A DNA stretch of 19,605 bases, taken from an uncultured Christensenella sp. GTDB lineage: Bacteria; Bacillota; Clostridia; Christensenellales; CAG-917. Position numbers and translations under genes: made by a program. Each line of letters opens with the position of its first letter. Positions within the stretch are counted from its first letter, which is position 1. Shown piece by piece: positions 6,871-14,908 of the stretch. The notes under the pieces were generated by a model. The model was not told the origin of the DNA. It saw only the letters and a list, made by a program, of their open reading frames with translations, and did not search any database. Where the stretch lies: NCBI GenBank assembly GCA_910578325.1, contig CAJTQT010000011.1, positions 1 through 19,605 of the forward strand, written 5' to 3'.

Positions 6871-7683
6871 TCAATACGCTTGCGCACTGTCTCTCTTGCC
6901 GTCAAAATACAGCGAGATAAAGTAAAACGACAGCGACAGCAGCATTAAACAAACACAAGGCGCAAGCAAATACTGATATGCTCCGCGTATAATCGCGCCG
7001 CCCGCCCTTGCAAAATTTATCATTACGCCCCAGGTCGGATAATACAGGTTTCCGAATCCCAAAAAACTCAGCGTCGATTCCGCCATAATACAACCGTTGA
7101 CTCCCAGCAAAAAGCGTGACAGTATAACGTCCGAAAGATTTGGCAATATATGCCTGACTGCCGTATGAACGTGTGAAAATCCATAAGTTTTGCAGATCTC
7201 GATATATTCCTGCGAACGTATGTGAATCACTTTTGCGCGCACCGCTCTCGCTGTAGAAGCCCAACCGAAAGCCGATATCAGAATAATGAGATTCAACGTC
7301 GTGCTTCCTACGAAAGCGGCTACCACTATAAACACTACAAGTTTTGGCATCATAACGAAAACGTTGGTTAAAACGCTGAATAATCCTCCTAAAACGCCTT
7401 TTTGCGCGGAAAGCAAACCTATGATTATTCCAAAGATAAGGGATATGACACCCGAAGCAAGAGCGACCGTAAGCGTATCTTTCGCTCCGTAAACCACTTC
7501 CGCAAAGATATCGTAGCCGAGCGAATTCGTCCCCAGAATATGCTCGGACGACGGCGGCAGCCACGCGCCGAACGACTCTTTTCTTCCGCAGTCCGTAAAC
7601 GCTTGCGGAAAGCACGCCATTATCAGAAAAAACAGCAGGATCGCTATTCCTAAAACAAGAAAAGGCAGTCGTTTTTTTCTCAC
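6871..7683 (-). CDS. Oligopeptide-type ABC transporter permease (OppC/DppC family)
   Basis: This is the second membrane subunit of the importer, 270 residues. An N-terminal helix (about 7-25) is followed by the family hallmark ILGTNSLGYDIFAEVVYGAK (49-68), then several membrane helices. The coupling region facing the ATPases lies around EYIEICKTYGF and RHILPN (159-182), and the family signature AESTLSFLGFG is at 201-211. I start it at the GTG at 7683: AAAAGGAGG lies 6 bases upstream, and the start overlaps the stop of the preceding permease as GTGA. The longer GTG reading at 7725 adds a Lys/Arg-rich stretch that only overlaps the neighbouring gene. The overlap implies equimolar coupled synthesis of the two permeases. 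Confidence 0.94.
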   Translation of the reverse strand: MRKKRLPFLVLGIAILLFFLIMACFPQAFTDCGRKESFGAWLPPSSEHILGTNSLGYDIFAEVVYGAKDTLTVALASGVISLIFGIIIGLLSAQKGVLGGLFSVLTNVFVMMPKLVVFIVVAAFVGSTTLNLIILISAFGWASTARAVRAKVIHIRSQEYIEICKTYGFSHVHTAVRHILPNLSDVILSRFLLGVNGCIMAESTLSFLGFGNLYYPTWGVMINFARAGGAIIRGAYQYLLAPCVCLMLLSLSFYFISLYFDGKRDSAQAY

Positions 7684-8657
7684 GCAACGCCTCCTTTTCT
7701 CACTTTGGGATCTATGAGAATGCACAGCACGTCGGACACTACGATGCTTACGACAACCGCGAAAGTGGTTACGAAAAGTATTCCCTGCATAAGCGGATAA
7801 TCCAGCGTCGTGACCGCGGAATCGAGCAGTCCGCCTATTCCGTTTATCGAAAAAACGCTTTCGACTACAATCGAGCCGCCGATACAGCCGCCCACGGTTG
7901 CCCCCGCCATTGTGATAAACGGCTGAGCGATATTTTTGAACAAATAACCGTATTTTATTTTCCCGTCTGAAAGCCCGCGTTGCTTTGCATACAGCACGCT
8001 CTTGTCGTCTGCAAAATCCGCTGCAGTGTTCCGCATAAGCAGGTATCGGGACGGGAACGACGCGAGTACCACAGCGGCAACGGGGAGCACGAGATGATGT
8101 ATTCTGTCCAGAAAATATGCGACCGTGCCTTGTGTTACCGTCGAATCCGAAAGTCCCGAATACGGAAACCAGCCCGCTTTGATGCTGAGCACAATTGCGA
8201 GAACAATCGCAATCATAAATGCGGGAACCGCATTGAAAACTATAACCGACGACGTTGAAATTCTGTCGAATACGGTTCCCTTTTTATAACCGCTGTGCAA
8301 TCCCCACAAAAGCGAGAGTAACAACGAAATAAAAACAGCAGGCAACATTATCTGCAACGAATAACCCGCCTTTTCTGCAATCAACGACGAAACGGTCGCT
8401 TCTTTTTTGTAGGAGTATCCCAGCGTTCCGTCGAATATGGATTTCAGATAATGACCGAACTGCGAAATTCCGCTTTCCCCGAGGTGGAGCGCATTGTAAT
8501 AATACTCATACGTCTCGGGCGACATCGTCTCCTCTTCAAATCCTGTCAAATATGCCACAGGGTCTCCGGGGAGCAATCTGGGAAGCGCGAAATTTAGAAC
8601 AAGTACGCACAGAAAGCATATCAATGCAGATGCTATATGTCTGACATATTTTTTCAT
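7680..8657 (-). CDS. Oligopeptide-type ABC transporter permease (OppB/DppB family)
   Basis: This is the first membrane subunit of the importer, 325 residues with about six membrane helices. Family landmarks are LLPGDPV (28-34) after the first helix, GTLGYSY (77-83), the ATPase-coupling stretch YAKQRGLSDGKIKYGYLFKN (223-242), and the signature ESVFSINGIGGLL (266-278). The periplasmic loop after helix 1 is typical of DppB/OppB proteins. The ATG has a good SD (GGAG) and follows the solute-binding protein gene by 22 bases. With OppC-like, two ATPases and a solute-binding lipoprotein it completes a full importer of the peptide/opine/nickel family. The substrate is not fixed by the sequence. Confidence 0.95.
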   Translation of the reverse strand: MKKYVRHIASALICFLCVLVLNFALPRLLPGDPVAYLTGFEEETMSPETYEYYYNALHLGESGISQFGHYLKSIFDGTLGYSYKKEATVSSLIAEKAGYSLQIMLPAVFISLLLSLLWGLHSGYKKGTVFDRISTSSVIVFNAVPAFMIAIVLAIVLSIKAGWFPYSGLSDSTVTQGTVAYFLDRIHHLVLPVAAVVLASFPSRYLLMRNTAADFADDKSVLYAKQRGLSDGKIKYGYLFKNIAQPFITMAGATVGGCIGGSIVVESVFSINGIGGLLDSAVTTLDYPLMQGILFVTTFAVVVSIVVSDVLCILIDPKVRKGGVA

Positions 8658-8679
8658 ATACTTTCTCCTCCGCGCTTAT

Positions 8680-10290
8680 TTAACGCTTGACTGCCGAAAA
8701 CCAGTTGTGTACGTTGTTGAGCCCGAAAGTACCGTCCGCCACAACGTTTTCTATCCCCGCCGAACACGCATAAATCAGATTATCCCACAACAACGCTACC
8801 GCAGGGATCTCGTCTGAGTATAAATCCTGCAAGCGTCCCGCCGCCTCGCAATATTGCTCCGGCGTTTTGGCGGATTCCATTTGCAATGCGATGTCTGACA
8901 AAGCGTCGCTGAACACCTGCGCGCCTCCTTGAACGGGATGATTTCCGTCAATGTACATAAGTCCGAGATTCTTCATTCCGTAAGCGGTAAATCCCATAAT
9001 TGCCGCCTGCATCGATACGCCGCTCTCCGCCGCATATTTGTTGCTCGTTCTTACGTTGTATGTCACGGAATTCACGCTGTCGAGAACGACTTTTATACCG
9101 AAACGTTCAAGTTGCGTTTTTACAAATTCCGCATAACCGACCTGCGCGGCTTTCCCCGCGTTTACGGTCAAAACGAACTCCGCGACTACGCTGTCTTTCT
9201 CCCAGTATTGCGCGCCTTTTACATAGCCTGCCGCTTGCATAAACTCCGCGGCTTTGTCCGTATCTGTGCGGAGTTGTTCGGTGTTCTTAAATCCCAACAG
9301 CGACGGCGGTGCGAAACTGCGGTTAGGAGTTACGCAATATTGACTCCCGAAATATGTTTTAAACGCCTCGTAGTTTAAAGCGTACGATACCGCCGCTCTC
9401 AGATTTCTGTCCGCAAACGGTCCCTTTGCGTTGTTGAAGACGAGCATAGCAGGACAATTTGCCGCCGCTACGCTTTCAAGTCTGACCGCGTCGGAGCCAT
9501 TGAGCAAGTCGCGGTATGCCGCGGATACTCCCGCCGAATAATTCCATATTATATCAAGATCTCCTGCGAGCATGGCGGCATACATAATTTCTTCGCTTCC
9601 GAAAAGTTTATAAACGATTTTCCTGAAATTCGGTTTTATCGGAAAAAATTCATTGACAGTAAACGTGAGCGTGCTCGCCTGCTTATTGAAACTTTCCAGA
9701 ATATACGGTCCGCAACTTATGCGCGCCTCTTCCGACGTCACGGAAGTTTTACCCTCGTACACGTGTCTGGGCCGTATACGCAAAGTTGTCATTTCTTCAA
9801 GCGCGGCAGTATTTGATTCGTATGATACGATTGTGACGCTTTTACAGTCTTCGGACACGCTGTAACTCTCGTATTTCCCCTTTTTATCTCCCGACGTAAA
9901 CGCAGGAATCTCTCCGTCGAATTCATATTCAATGGAATAAACTATATCAAACGCAGTGACTTCCGTTCCGTCCGACCATTTCAATCCGTCTATCAACGTA
10001 TAAGTCAAACTGCGCGAATTAAGGACTTTAAATATCGCAATGAGAGGGATAAACTCCCCGTTTGCAGTTTTTGAAATCAACGGCGGCTCCGAAACACCGC
10101 TTGCAAGGACGTCGTATGCATACTCGTCTCTCTCCGCTTTTTCGATGACCGACGTCGTGCCTATTACCACGGTATCCCTATCTCCGCTATGGGGATTGCA
10201 TGCACACAGCATCGCGCAAACCAAAATAACCGCCGCCGCAACCAGCAGAATATGTAAAGTATATTTTGTCGTTTTAGAAATCCGTTTCAC
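8680..10290 (-). CDS. Family 5 solute-binding lipoprotein of the ABC importer
   Basis: This extracellular receptor captures the substrate, probably a peptide, and delivers it to the two permeases. The 536 residues fit family 5 (SBP_bac_5) proteins. A lipoprotein signal sequence ends in the lipobox LCAC, with lipid-anchored Cys31. The family core DGLKWSDGTEVTAFDIVYS appears near 100-120, followed by ADRNLRAAVSYALN (about 295-308). GTG is used as the start; GAGGGTGG lies upstream and no in-frame ATG precedes the lipobox region. The gene sits 13 bases after the second ATPase and 22 bases before the first permease. Nickel or opine transport is a possible alternative within the same family. Confidence 0.95.
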   Translation of the reverse strand: MKRISKTTKYTLHILLVAAAVILVCAMLCACNPHSGDRDTVVIGTTSVIEKAERDEYAYDVLASGVSEPPLISKTANGEFIPLIAIFKVLNSRSLTYTLIDGLKWSDGTEVTAFDIVYSIEYEFDGEIPAFTSGDKKGKYESYSVSEDCKSVTIVSYESNTAALEEMTTLRIRPRHVYEGKTSVTSEEARISCGPYILESFNKQASTLTFTVNEFFPIKPNFRKIVYKLFGSEEIMYAAMLAGDLDIIWNYSAGVSAAYRDLLNGSDAVRLESVAAANCPAMLVFNNAKGPFADRNLRAAVSYALNYEAFKTYFGSQYCVTPNRSFAPPSLLGFKNTEQLRTDTDKAAEFMQAAGYVKGAQYWEKDSVVAEFVLTVNAGKAAQVGYAEFVKTQLERFGIKVVLDSVNSVTYNVRTSNKYAAESGVSMQAAIMGFTAYGMKNLGLMYIDGNHPVQGGAQVFSDALSDIALQMESAKTPEQYCEAAGRLQDLYSDEIPAVALLWDNLIYACSAGIENVVADGTFGLNNVHNWFSAVKR

Positions 10291-10303
10291 CGTATTACCA
10301 CCC

Positions 10304-10972
10304 TCATTCCTTAAATAATTTTCCCCCGCTCAACGTCCAGACCTCATCGCAGTAAAAATCCGTCAATTCCCTGTCGTGGCTTATAAACAGCACCGAGCAA
10401 CCGCGGGTTTGCGTCATACGTTTTACAAGCGACAGCAAATTCGCCTGAGTCGAAGCGTCGAGCATTGAGGTTGCCTCGTCGAGTATCAGAACTTTCGGCT
10501 CGAACATCAGGCACTTCGCAAGCACGATTCTCTGCGCCTCGCCTCCCGAAATCTGATGAGGATAATGTCCCAGAACGTCCGCTTCCAGTTCAACTTCGTC
10601 GGCAATTCCGTCGATATATCCATTCATAAATTTTCTTGGAGACAGCCTGTAACAGCGTGCGATTTCTTCCAGTCCGTCGCGAATCCTTTGAGACGGGTCG
10701 AGCACTGAAAACGGCTGTTGATACACAGTCTGAATGCCGAGTCCGACCTGTCGACGGTATTTTCCTCTATCGTCATACAGCGGGGTTCCGTCAAAAAACG
10801 CATTGCCGCTATCGGGCGAAATCAGTCCGCAAAGTATTTTCGCAAACGTAGATTTTCCGCTTCCGCTGTCGCCGTAAATCCCCGCGATTATTCCCTTGCC
10901 GATTTCCATTGACACGCCTTTGAGCACGGCAACCCCGCCAAACGATTTTGTAACATTATCCGCTTTTAACAT
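10304..10972 (-). CDS. ABC transporter ATPase, short DppF/OppF-type subunit
   Basis: This is one of the two ATP-hydrolysing subunits. Its 222 residues include Walker A GDSGSGKST (34-42), the Q-loop around Gln85/86 (YQQPFSVLDP), signature ISGGEAQR (141-148), Walker B VLILDEAT (161-168) and switch His199. The protein ends directly after the nucleotide-binding domain, so it lacks the C-terminal oligopeptide domain usual in OppF and is shorter than most homologues. The start ATG overlaps the end of the preceding ATPase gene as ATGTTAA, and no SD is visible. Translation therefore probably depends on ribosomes finishing the upstream gene. A longer reading beginning at 11071 would simply overlap that gene by 100 bases and has no support. 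Confidence 0.93.
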   Translation of the reverse strand: MLKADNVTKSFGGVAVLKGVSMEIGKGIIAGIYGDSGSGKSTFAKILCGLISPDSGNAFFDGTPLYDDRGKYRRQVGLGIQTVYQQPFSVLDPSQRIRDGLEEIARCYRLSPRKFMNGYIDGIADEVELEADVLGHYPHQISGGEAQRIVLAKCLMFEPKVLILDEATSMLDASTQANLLSLVKRMTQTRGCSVLFISHDRELTDFYCDEVWTLSGGKLFKE

Positions 10973-11868
10973 AGTGCACAAGCGTAATATACGCCCCCGT
11001 CTTCTTTTATCGGTATTTCTCCGTTCAAGCACTTCTGTCCTGCCTGCACACATCGCGAATAAAAGGGACACCGACTTTCTCCGCTACGCAAACGCGGCAC
11101 CTCTCGCATTCCGTTTTCGATAAGCGAACCCATCAGCGCGCGCGTATACGGACTGCGCGGACAGGAAAGAACTCCGCGCGCATTTCCCTTTTCCATAACC
11201 TTTCCTTTGCATAATACGATACACTCGTCCGCTGTGCGCGCAACCGAAACGTCGTGTGTAATAAGCAGTTTTGCCGCCTTAGAAAACAAGCCGTTCATCA
11301 ATCCGAAAAACTCCTCTCTATCCGCTTTATCCAGCCCGTTTGTCGGCTCGTCCGCAATGACAAGTTCGGGGCTTGCGCACGCGGCAATCGCTATGACTAC
11401 GCGCTGCGCCATACCGCCCGACAACTCGAAAGGATACTTTTCCATTATCTCTTCGGGATTTGAAAACCCAACGGAATTTAAAGTTTGAAGGGTTCTGATT
11501 ACGCGTTCGTATTTCGGATACCCCAACTTTTTAAGAGTATCGTAAATCTGAAATTTTATCTTTCTGGAAGGGTTCAGGCACTCGAATCCGCTTTGCGGAA
11601 TATATACAATTTTATCGCCGAGATAGCGTCGTATACTTTTTCTATCAGAGAGGTCTTCTCCGTTCAGCACGAATCGTAATCCCTTTGCAGTAACGTTTTT
11701 AGGCAGAAGTTTCATCACTGAGTACGCTACAGTAGTTTTACCAGAACCCGATTCTCCTATGAGCGCAAGCGTACGTCCCGATTGCAGGCAGAATTCAACG
11801 CCCTGCGCCAAAACCCTGCCGCCTTTTTCAAGCCCTGCTTCGATAATTCCGCTCCTATACTCCGTCAC
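10966..11868 (-). CDS. ABC transporter ATPase, DppD/OppD-type subunit with C-terminal Cys motif
   Basis: This is the first gene of the importer operon, 300 residues. Walker A is GESGSGKTT (38-46), with Q-loop Gln92, signature LSGGMAQR (149-156), Walker B LVIADEPT (169-176) and switch His205. The oligopeptide C-terminal domain follows from about 230 and ends with four spaced cysteines: Cys267, Cys273, Cys280 and Cys297, plus the terminal Cys300. In this family the conserved C-terminal cysteines have been reported to bind a [4Fe-4S] cluster in mycobacterial DppD, so a cluster is plausible here. GTG start with GAGG 6 bases upstream. The promoter and the divergent tetR gene lie just beyond, pointing to control by that repressor. 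Confidence 0.94.
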   Translation of the reverse strand: MTEYRSGIIEAGLEKGGRVLAQGVEFCLQSGRTLALIGESGSGKTTVAYSVMKLLPKNVTAKGLRFVLNGEDLSDRKSIRRYLGDKIVYIPQSGFECLNPSRKIKFQIYDTLKKLGYPKYERVIRTLQTLNSVGFSNPEEIMEKYPFELSGGMAQRVVIAIAACASPELVIADEPTNGLDKADREEFFGLMNGLFSKAAKLLITHDVSVARTADECIVLCKGKVMEKGNARGVLSCPRSPYTRALMGSLIENGMREVPRLRSGESRCPFYSRCVQAGQKCLNGEIPIKEDGGVYYACALC

Positions 11869-11890
11869 AATATACCTCTATATATTTTGT

Positions 11891-11918
11891 ACTATAAAAG
11901 CACTGTTTCGTCAAACAA
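11891..11918 (-). promoter_or_regulatory. Candidate promoter of the ABC importer operon
   Basis: On the minus strand TTGTTT (11913-11918) and TATAGT (11891-11896) are 16 bases apart. An overlapping alternative is TTGACG (11909-11914), 17 bases, TACAAA (11886-11891). Both give a short leader before the GTG at 11868. The -35 boxes overlap one arm of the inverted repeats listed next, so a regulator bound there would compete with polymerase. Confidence 0.5.
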
Positions 11919-11980
11919 AATCAAGGTTTTTATTTTGATTTCAATCAGAGTATACGAATAAACTAAAACATTTTGTTTGA
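11911..11980. promoter_or_regulatory. Palindrome-rich divergent control region, probable TetR operators
   Basis: Three inverted repeats lie here. TCAAACAAAAT (11911-11921) is the exact complement of ATTTTGTTTGA (11970-11980). AAATCAA (11918-11924) pairs with TTGATTT (11935-11941) around 10 bases. TGATT (11936-11940) pairs with AATCA (11943-11947) around 2 bases. They lie between the importer promoter and tetR, where a divergently encoded TetR usually binds. The A/T-rich composition weakens any single repeat. Confidence 0.5.
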
Positions 11981-11988
11981 TTTTTTAA

Positions 11989-12017
11989 TTGACGCAAAAC
12001 ACCGTGTATGATAGGAT
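11989..12017 (+). promoter_or_regulatory. Promoter of the tetR gene
   Basis: TTGACG (11989-11994) is followed after 17 bases by an extended -10, TG-A-TAGGAT (12009-12017). The expected transcription start, 7 bases after the -10, coincides with the A of the start codon at 12024, so the transcript may be leaderless. AGGA inside the -10 element could alternatively serve as SD for transcripts starting further upstream. Confidence 0.55.
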
Positions 12018-12023
12018 AAAAAT

Positions 12024-12578
12024 ATGACCAAAAAACAGACCGCAACAAACGAGAAGATATACGATGCGTTTTGCAAAGTACTGCATAAAAAGGATTACAA
12101 CGATATCCGGATTCAGGACGTACTTGACGAATCCGGGATTGCCAGAAGCACATTCTACGCGCATTACAAGACGAAGGAAGATTTGCTTCGGTCAATCTGT
12201 TTTACCATTTTCGAGCACGTATTTTCACACACCCTGCAAGTGGAAAAGAGCCACGATTTCACAAAGTCGTCCATTTTCGATTACCGCCATTTCATCACAC
12301 ATATTTTCTATCACCTGCACGACGAGAAAAATCTTATTTCTGCCATATTCCTCTCCCGAAGCAAAGACATATTTTCTGAATACCTGCGCGAAGCAATACG
12401 TCCTTTCGCAGAGAAATGCGTAGAAAGCAATTTCGCTCCCGTCAAAAACCTTCCGGAGGAAATCCGAATAAACAGCATTGTGGAGAACTTTATCGTAATC
12501 GTCAATTTCTGGATCAACGAAAATTTCAAACAGTCGCCCGAAAATCTGACGGAATACTATATTGCGTTAAACACCTGA
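12024..12578 (+). CDS. TetR/AcrR-family transcriptional regulator
   Basis: This is a 184-residue DNA-binding protein. The N-terminal helix-turn-helix lies at about 28-50 (IQDVLDESGIARSTFYAHYKTKEDLL begins at 30 and its core GIARSTFYAHY is typical). The C-terminal domain (60-184) is helical and rich in Phe, Ile and His, consistent with a ligand pocket and dimer interface; the ligand is unknown. It is divergent from the peptide importer operon across 155 bases containing inverted repeats, the classic layout of a local repressor that also controls itself. Repression of the importer is inference. A bidirectional terminator follows at 32 bases. Related regulators of this C-terminal type occur in several Bacillota gene neighbourhoods with different targets. 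Confidence 0.93.
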   Translation: MTKKQTATNEKIYDAFCKVLHKKDYNDIRIQDVLDESGIARSTFYAHYKTKEDLLRSICFTIFEHVFSHTLQVEKSHDFTKSSIFDYRHFITHIFYHLHDEKNLISAIFLSRSKDIFSEYLREAIRPFAEKCVESNFAPVKNLPEEIRINSIVENFIVIVNFWINENFKQSPENLTEYYIALNT

Positions 12579-12610
12579 CCGCAAGGCGGCAACGAAAAAG
12601 CAGTGAAAGC

Positions 12611-12640
12611 AAAACGGATTTGACAAATCAAATCCGTTTT
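12611..12640. terminator. Bidirectional intrinsic terminator between tetR and the DUF885 gene
   Basis: A perfect 12-pair stem joins 12611-12622 to 12629-12640 (core CGGATTTG with CAAATCCG) around a 6-base loop. Four A residues on one side and four T on the other let it end both transcripts. It sits 32 bases after the tetR stop and 46 bases after the stop of the converging DUF885 gene. Confidence 0.88.
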
Positions 12641-12686
12641 AAATTTATTATCTTTCAATACGCTCCCAAACCGAACTCAAATAATT

Positions 12687-14564
12687 TCAACGCTTTGAAG
12701 CAATATAATCTCTCGCCATCTCCTTCGCTCTGACAAGCGTAGGGCCGCTGCCCTCAGAAAGAAGAAGCGCGTTGAATTCCGGTTCCTTATAATCTCCGCC
12801 TCCGTCGGCAAGCGCGGAAATTACGTCGGAATGTAACTCGTCCATAAAGTAACAGCCGTATCCGTACGAAACGTACACGCTCGGCGATTCCATAAACGTT
12901 TCGATTATTTTCACCGCCTGTTCTCTGTCCTCATCGGACGAGGACAGGTCGTCTACCGACATTCCGAAATAATTTACGTTCATATCGACTATAAACATTC
13001 CCATATACGACGACAGTATATAATTACGCTCGAATTCACACCACAGAGCAAGCGCGCGGTCATCTGTTAAAACGGAAATAATGTCAAGCAATTCCAGTTG
13101 CGTATACACCGCCCAGCCTTCGCTGAACGCCTGGCAAGTCATCGTTTCGGTCAGGAAAGACATTCCGTTTTCTTTTGCGTTTACGTGCGCGTAAAGGTGT
13201 CCGGGATAGCCCTCGTGCGCGATTGTGGTCAAAATCTGGTCGTCAGGATTGTTGTCTATATAATACTTATTGAGAGTTATATGTTCGGCAGAACCGCTTT
13301 CATCCATCGGCGACAGCAGATAATATGCGGAAGTATTCGTTATTTTGCCTACCGTCTCGTCCATATATTTGAAATCTATCTCGGGATTGCTTTTAAGCGC
13401 GGGAACTATGCCGTGCGAAACAGTCTTTAAATACGAGAGCATTTCTTCTGGAGTATTGAGTCCGAGGATTTTTTTCTCTCCCTCCATATACGCATAAAAG
13501 TCGTCGTACAACTGCTTGTTCGATTCTATAACCGCGTCGACTTCCGCGACTACGCGGTTCATATTTTCCAGATACTCGTTTCTCGCCTCAAACGTTTCGG
13601 TATATATTTCATAAAGGTCGACGTTTTCGAGTCCTGTCTTGTTTTCGAAATTCCATTGATAAAGTTCTCTGCCGACTTCACCGTATGCGCCGAAATAACT
13701 TATCTCGGTTACGGGCACGCTTCCCATATAAGCGTCAAGACCTGCGCAAAGAATCCCCGCGCCCTTCATAAAACTTTCGTTTAAAGCCTCTTTATATTCC
13801 GCCTTATATTCTGCCTTTTGAGCCTCTGTCAAAAACGTTACGCTATCGATTTTTTTGTCCGTAAATGCGTACAGATAAAACGAACTGCCCTGCGAAAGCA
13901 CTTCTTCGAGATATTCTTTCATACCGCGCAGAGTGCTGTCGTAAAGCGGATAATCCGCCGCGCGCCTGTCGGCGGCATATACAAGATACGTTTCAAATGC
14001 CGCTTTTGCAGACTTCACGATTGAAAGCAAATCATCCACGTCGTCGATGTCGCGGAAATTATAGATCTCAACGCAATCGGCAAAACTCGCAACGTATCCT
14101 CCCTGCGAACTTATATAGTCGGAATCTATCAGCGTGAAATCCAACGCGTAAGGCGAATTGAACTTATCGCTATACGAACTGAGAATAAACTTCATTTTGC
14201 GGAACGTCGCCAAATCCGCGCCTTGCAGATTTTTCGGATTGATGCGGTCAAGTTCTTCTTCAAAAACCTCAAACAGATACGCCATTGCATCCACGCTTTC
14301 CTGAGTAGGCGTGGAATACGAATACCACTCGGGCTCGCTTTCCCTGACATATCCGTATGAATCCTCGGGAGAGACCGACAGTATGTTCCAGGTATAAGCG
14401 TCGTCGCCGTTTATAAGCAGCGTGAGCGTATCTGCAAGCGAATTGAGATAGCGGGACGCATATTTATCGTACATATTGCACGAGGTAAGTCCCAGTCCGC
14501 AGAAAACGGAAACAAGAATCATCGAAAGTATAAAAATAACAGATTTTATCGGTCTTTTTATCAT
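12687..14564 (-). CDS. DUF885-family zinc metallopeptidase, lipoprotein
   Basis: This is a 625-residue exported protein. The N-terminus has a lipoprotein signal with lipobox LTSC, lipid Cys29, so it is probably anchored on the outer face of the membrane. The C-terminal half carries the gluzincin-like motif HEGYPGH (450-456), in which His450 and His456 bind zinc and Glu451 is catalytic. SEGWA (481-485) supplies the likely third ligand Glu482. The roughly 420 residues before it are mainly helical, as is usual for DUF885 proteins. Exact cleavage specificity is not known for this family; a role in digesting external peptides fits the nearby importer. The ATG has an SD (GGAAGG, 10 bases upstream), a perfect consensus promoter and a hairpin in the leader. 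Monocistronic by its own promoter and terminator. Confidence 0.93.
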   Translation of the reverse strand: MIKRPIKSVIFILSMILVSVFCGLGLTSCNMYDKYASRYLNSLADTLTLLINGDDAYTWNILSVSPEDSYGYVRESEPEWYSYSTPTQESVDAMAYLFEVFEEELDRINPKNLQGADLATFRKMKFILSSYSDKFNSPYALDFTLIDSDYISSQGGYVASFADCVEIYNFRDIDDVDDLLSIVKSAKAAFETYLVYAADRRAADYPLYDSTLRGMKEYLEEVLSQGSSFYLYAFTDKKIDSVTFLTEAQKAEYKAEYKEALNESFMKGAGILCAGLDAYMGSVPVTEISYFGAYGEVGRELYQWNFENKTGLENVDLYEIYTETFEARNEYLENMNRVVAEVDAVIESNKQLYDDFYAYMEGEKKILGLNTPEEMLSYLKTVSHGIVPALKSNPEIDFKYMDETVGKITNTSAYYLLSPMDESGSAEHITLNKYYIDNNPDDQILTTIAHEGYPGHLYAHVNAKENGMSFLTETMTCQAFSEGWAVYTQLELLDIISVLTDDRALALWCEFERNYILSSYMGMFIVDMNVNYFGMSVDDLSSSDEDREQAVKIIETFMESPSVYVSYGYGCYFMDELHSDVISALADGGGDYKEPEFNALLLSEGSGPTLVRAKEMARDYIASKR

Positions 14565-14582
14565 AATGCTTCAACCTTCCCG

Positions 14583-14610
14583 AATCTTAAATATAGTTGG
14601 ATTTAAGATT
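14583..14610 (-). repeat. Perfect inverted repeat in the DUF885 leader
   Basis: AATCTTAAAT (14583-14592) and ATTTAAGATT (14601-14610) are perfect complements around 8 bases. The repeat starts 14 bases downstream of the predicted transcription start and ends 19 bases before the ATG. It may be an operator or a stabilising 5' hairpin; it ends before the ribosome site, which stays free. Confidence 0.75.
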
Positions 14611-14630
14611 TATATGTTTGACTTAACGAA

Positions 14631-14659
14631 ATTATATATCCTTAACAATTTGTTGTCAA
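14631..14659 (-). promoter_or_regulatory. Perfect consensus promoter of the DUF885 gene
   Basis: On the minus strand TTGACA (14654-14659), a 17-base spacer and TATAAT (14631-14636) match the SigA consensus at every position. The spacer and -35 edge contain the 11-base palindrome AACAATTTGTT (14644-14654), a possible operator. The start is expected near 14624. Confidence 0.85.
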
Positions 14660-14908
14660 CACGGCTCAAAATTTGCCGCAATTGCGAAACTTATCCTAAA
14701 CGCAATTTCGCAGGTGACAAAAACCTTCGCTCATCTTATTAAAGATGAGATGATTTGTTTAAGACTGTCGAAAACCTTTAATCAGTATCACAAATAATGT
14801 AAACATACACAAAACACTAAGAAAGTATCACAAAAACTATAAAAAATGATATAAGAAAAACCGCCATAACCCTACTAAACAGCAGCATTTTGACGGCTTT
14901 TTATAAAC
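14660..14908. other. Non-coding stretch with several dyads and a direct repeat
   Basis: There is no ORF with an SD in these 249 bases, which form part of a 344-base gap without a protein gene. They hold the hairpin CTCATCTT/AAGATGAG (14730-14749, 4-base loop), two overlapping dyads near 14681-14713 (AATTGCG with CGCAATT, or TGCGAAA with TTTCGCA), and the direct repeat AGTATCACAAA at 14784 and 14824. An imperfect stem, AAAAACCG (from 14858) against CGGCTTTTT (14894-14902), may end the tRNA transcript. Confidence 0.45.

Noticed and set aside
6902..7687. 261-codon minus-strand frame overlapping the OppC-like permease
   Set aside because: Arg/Tyr-rich out-of-frame reading of a real permease gene; no domain.
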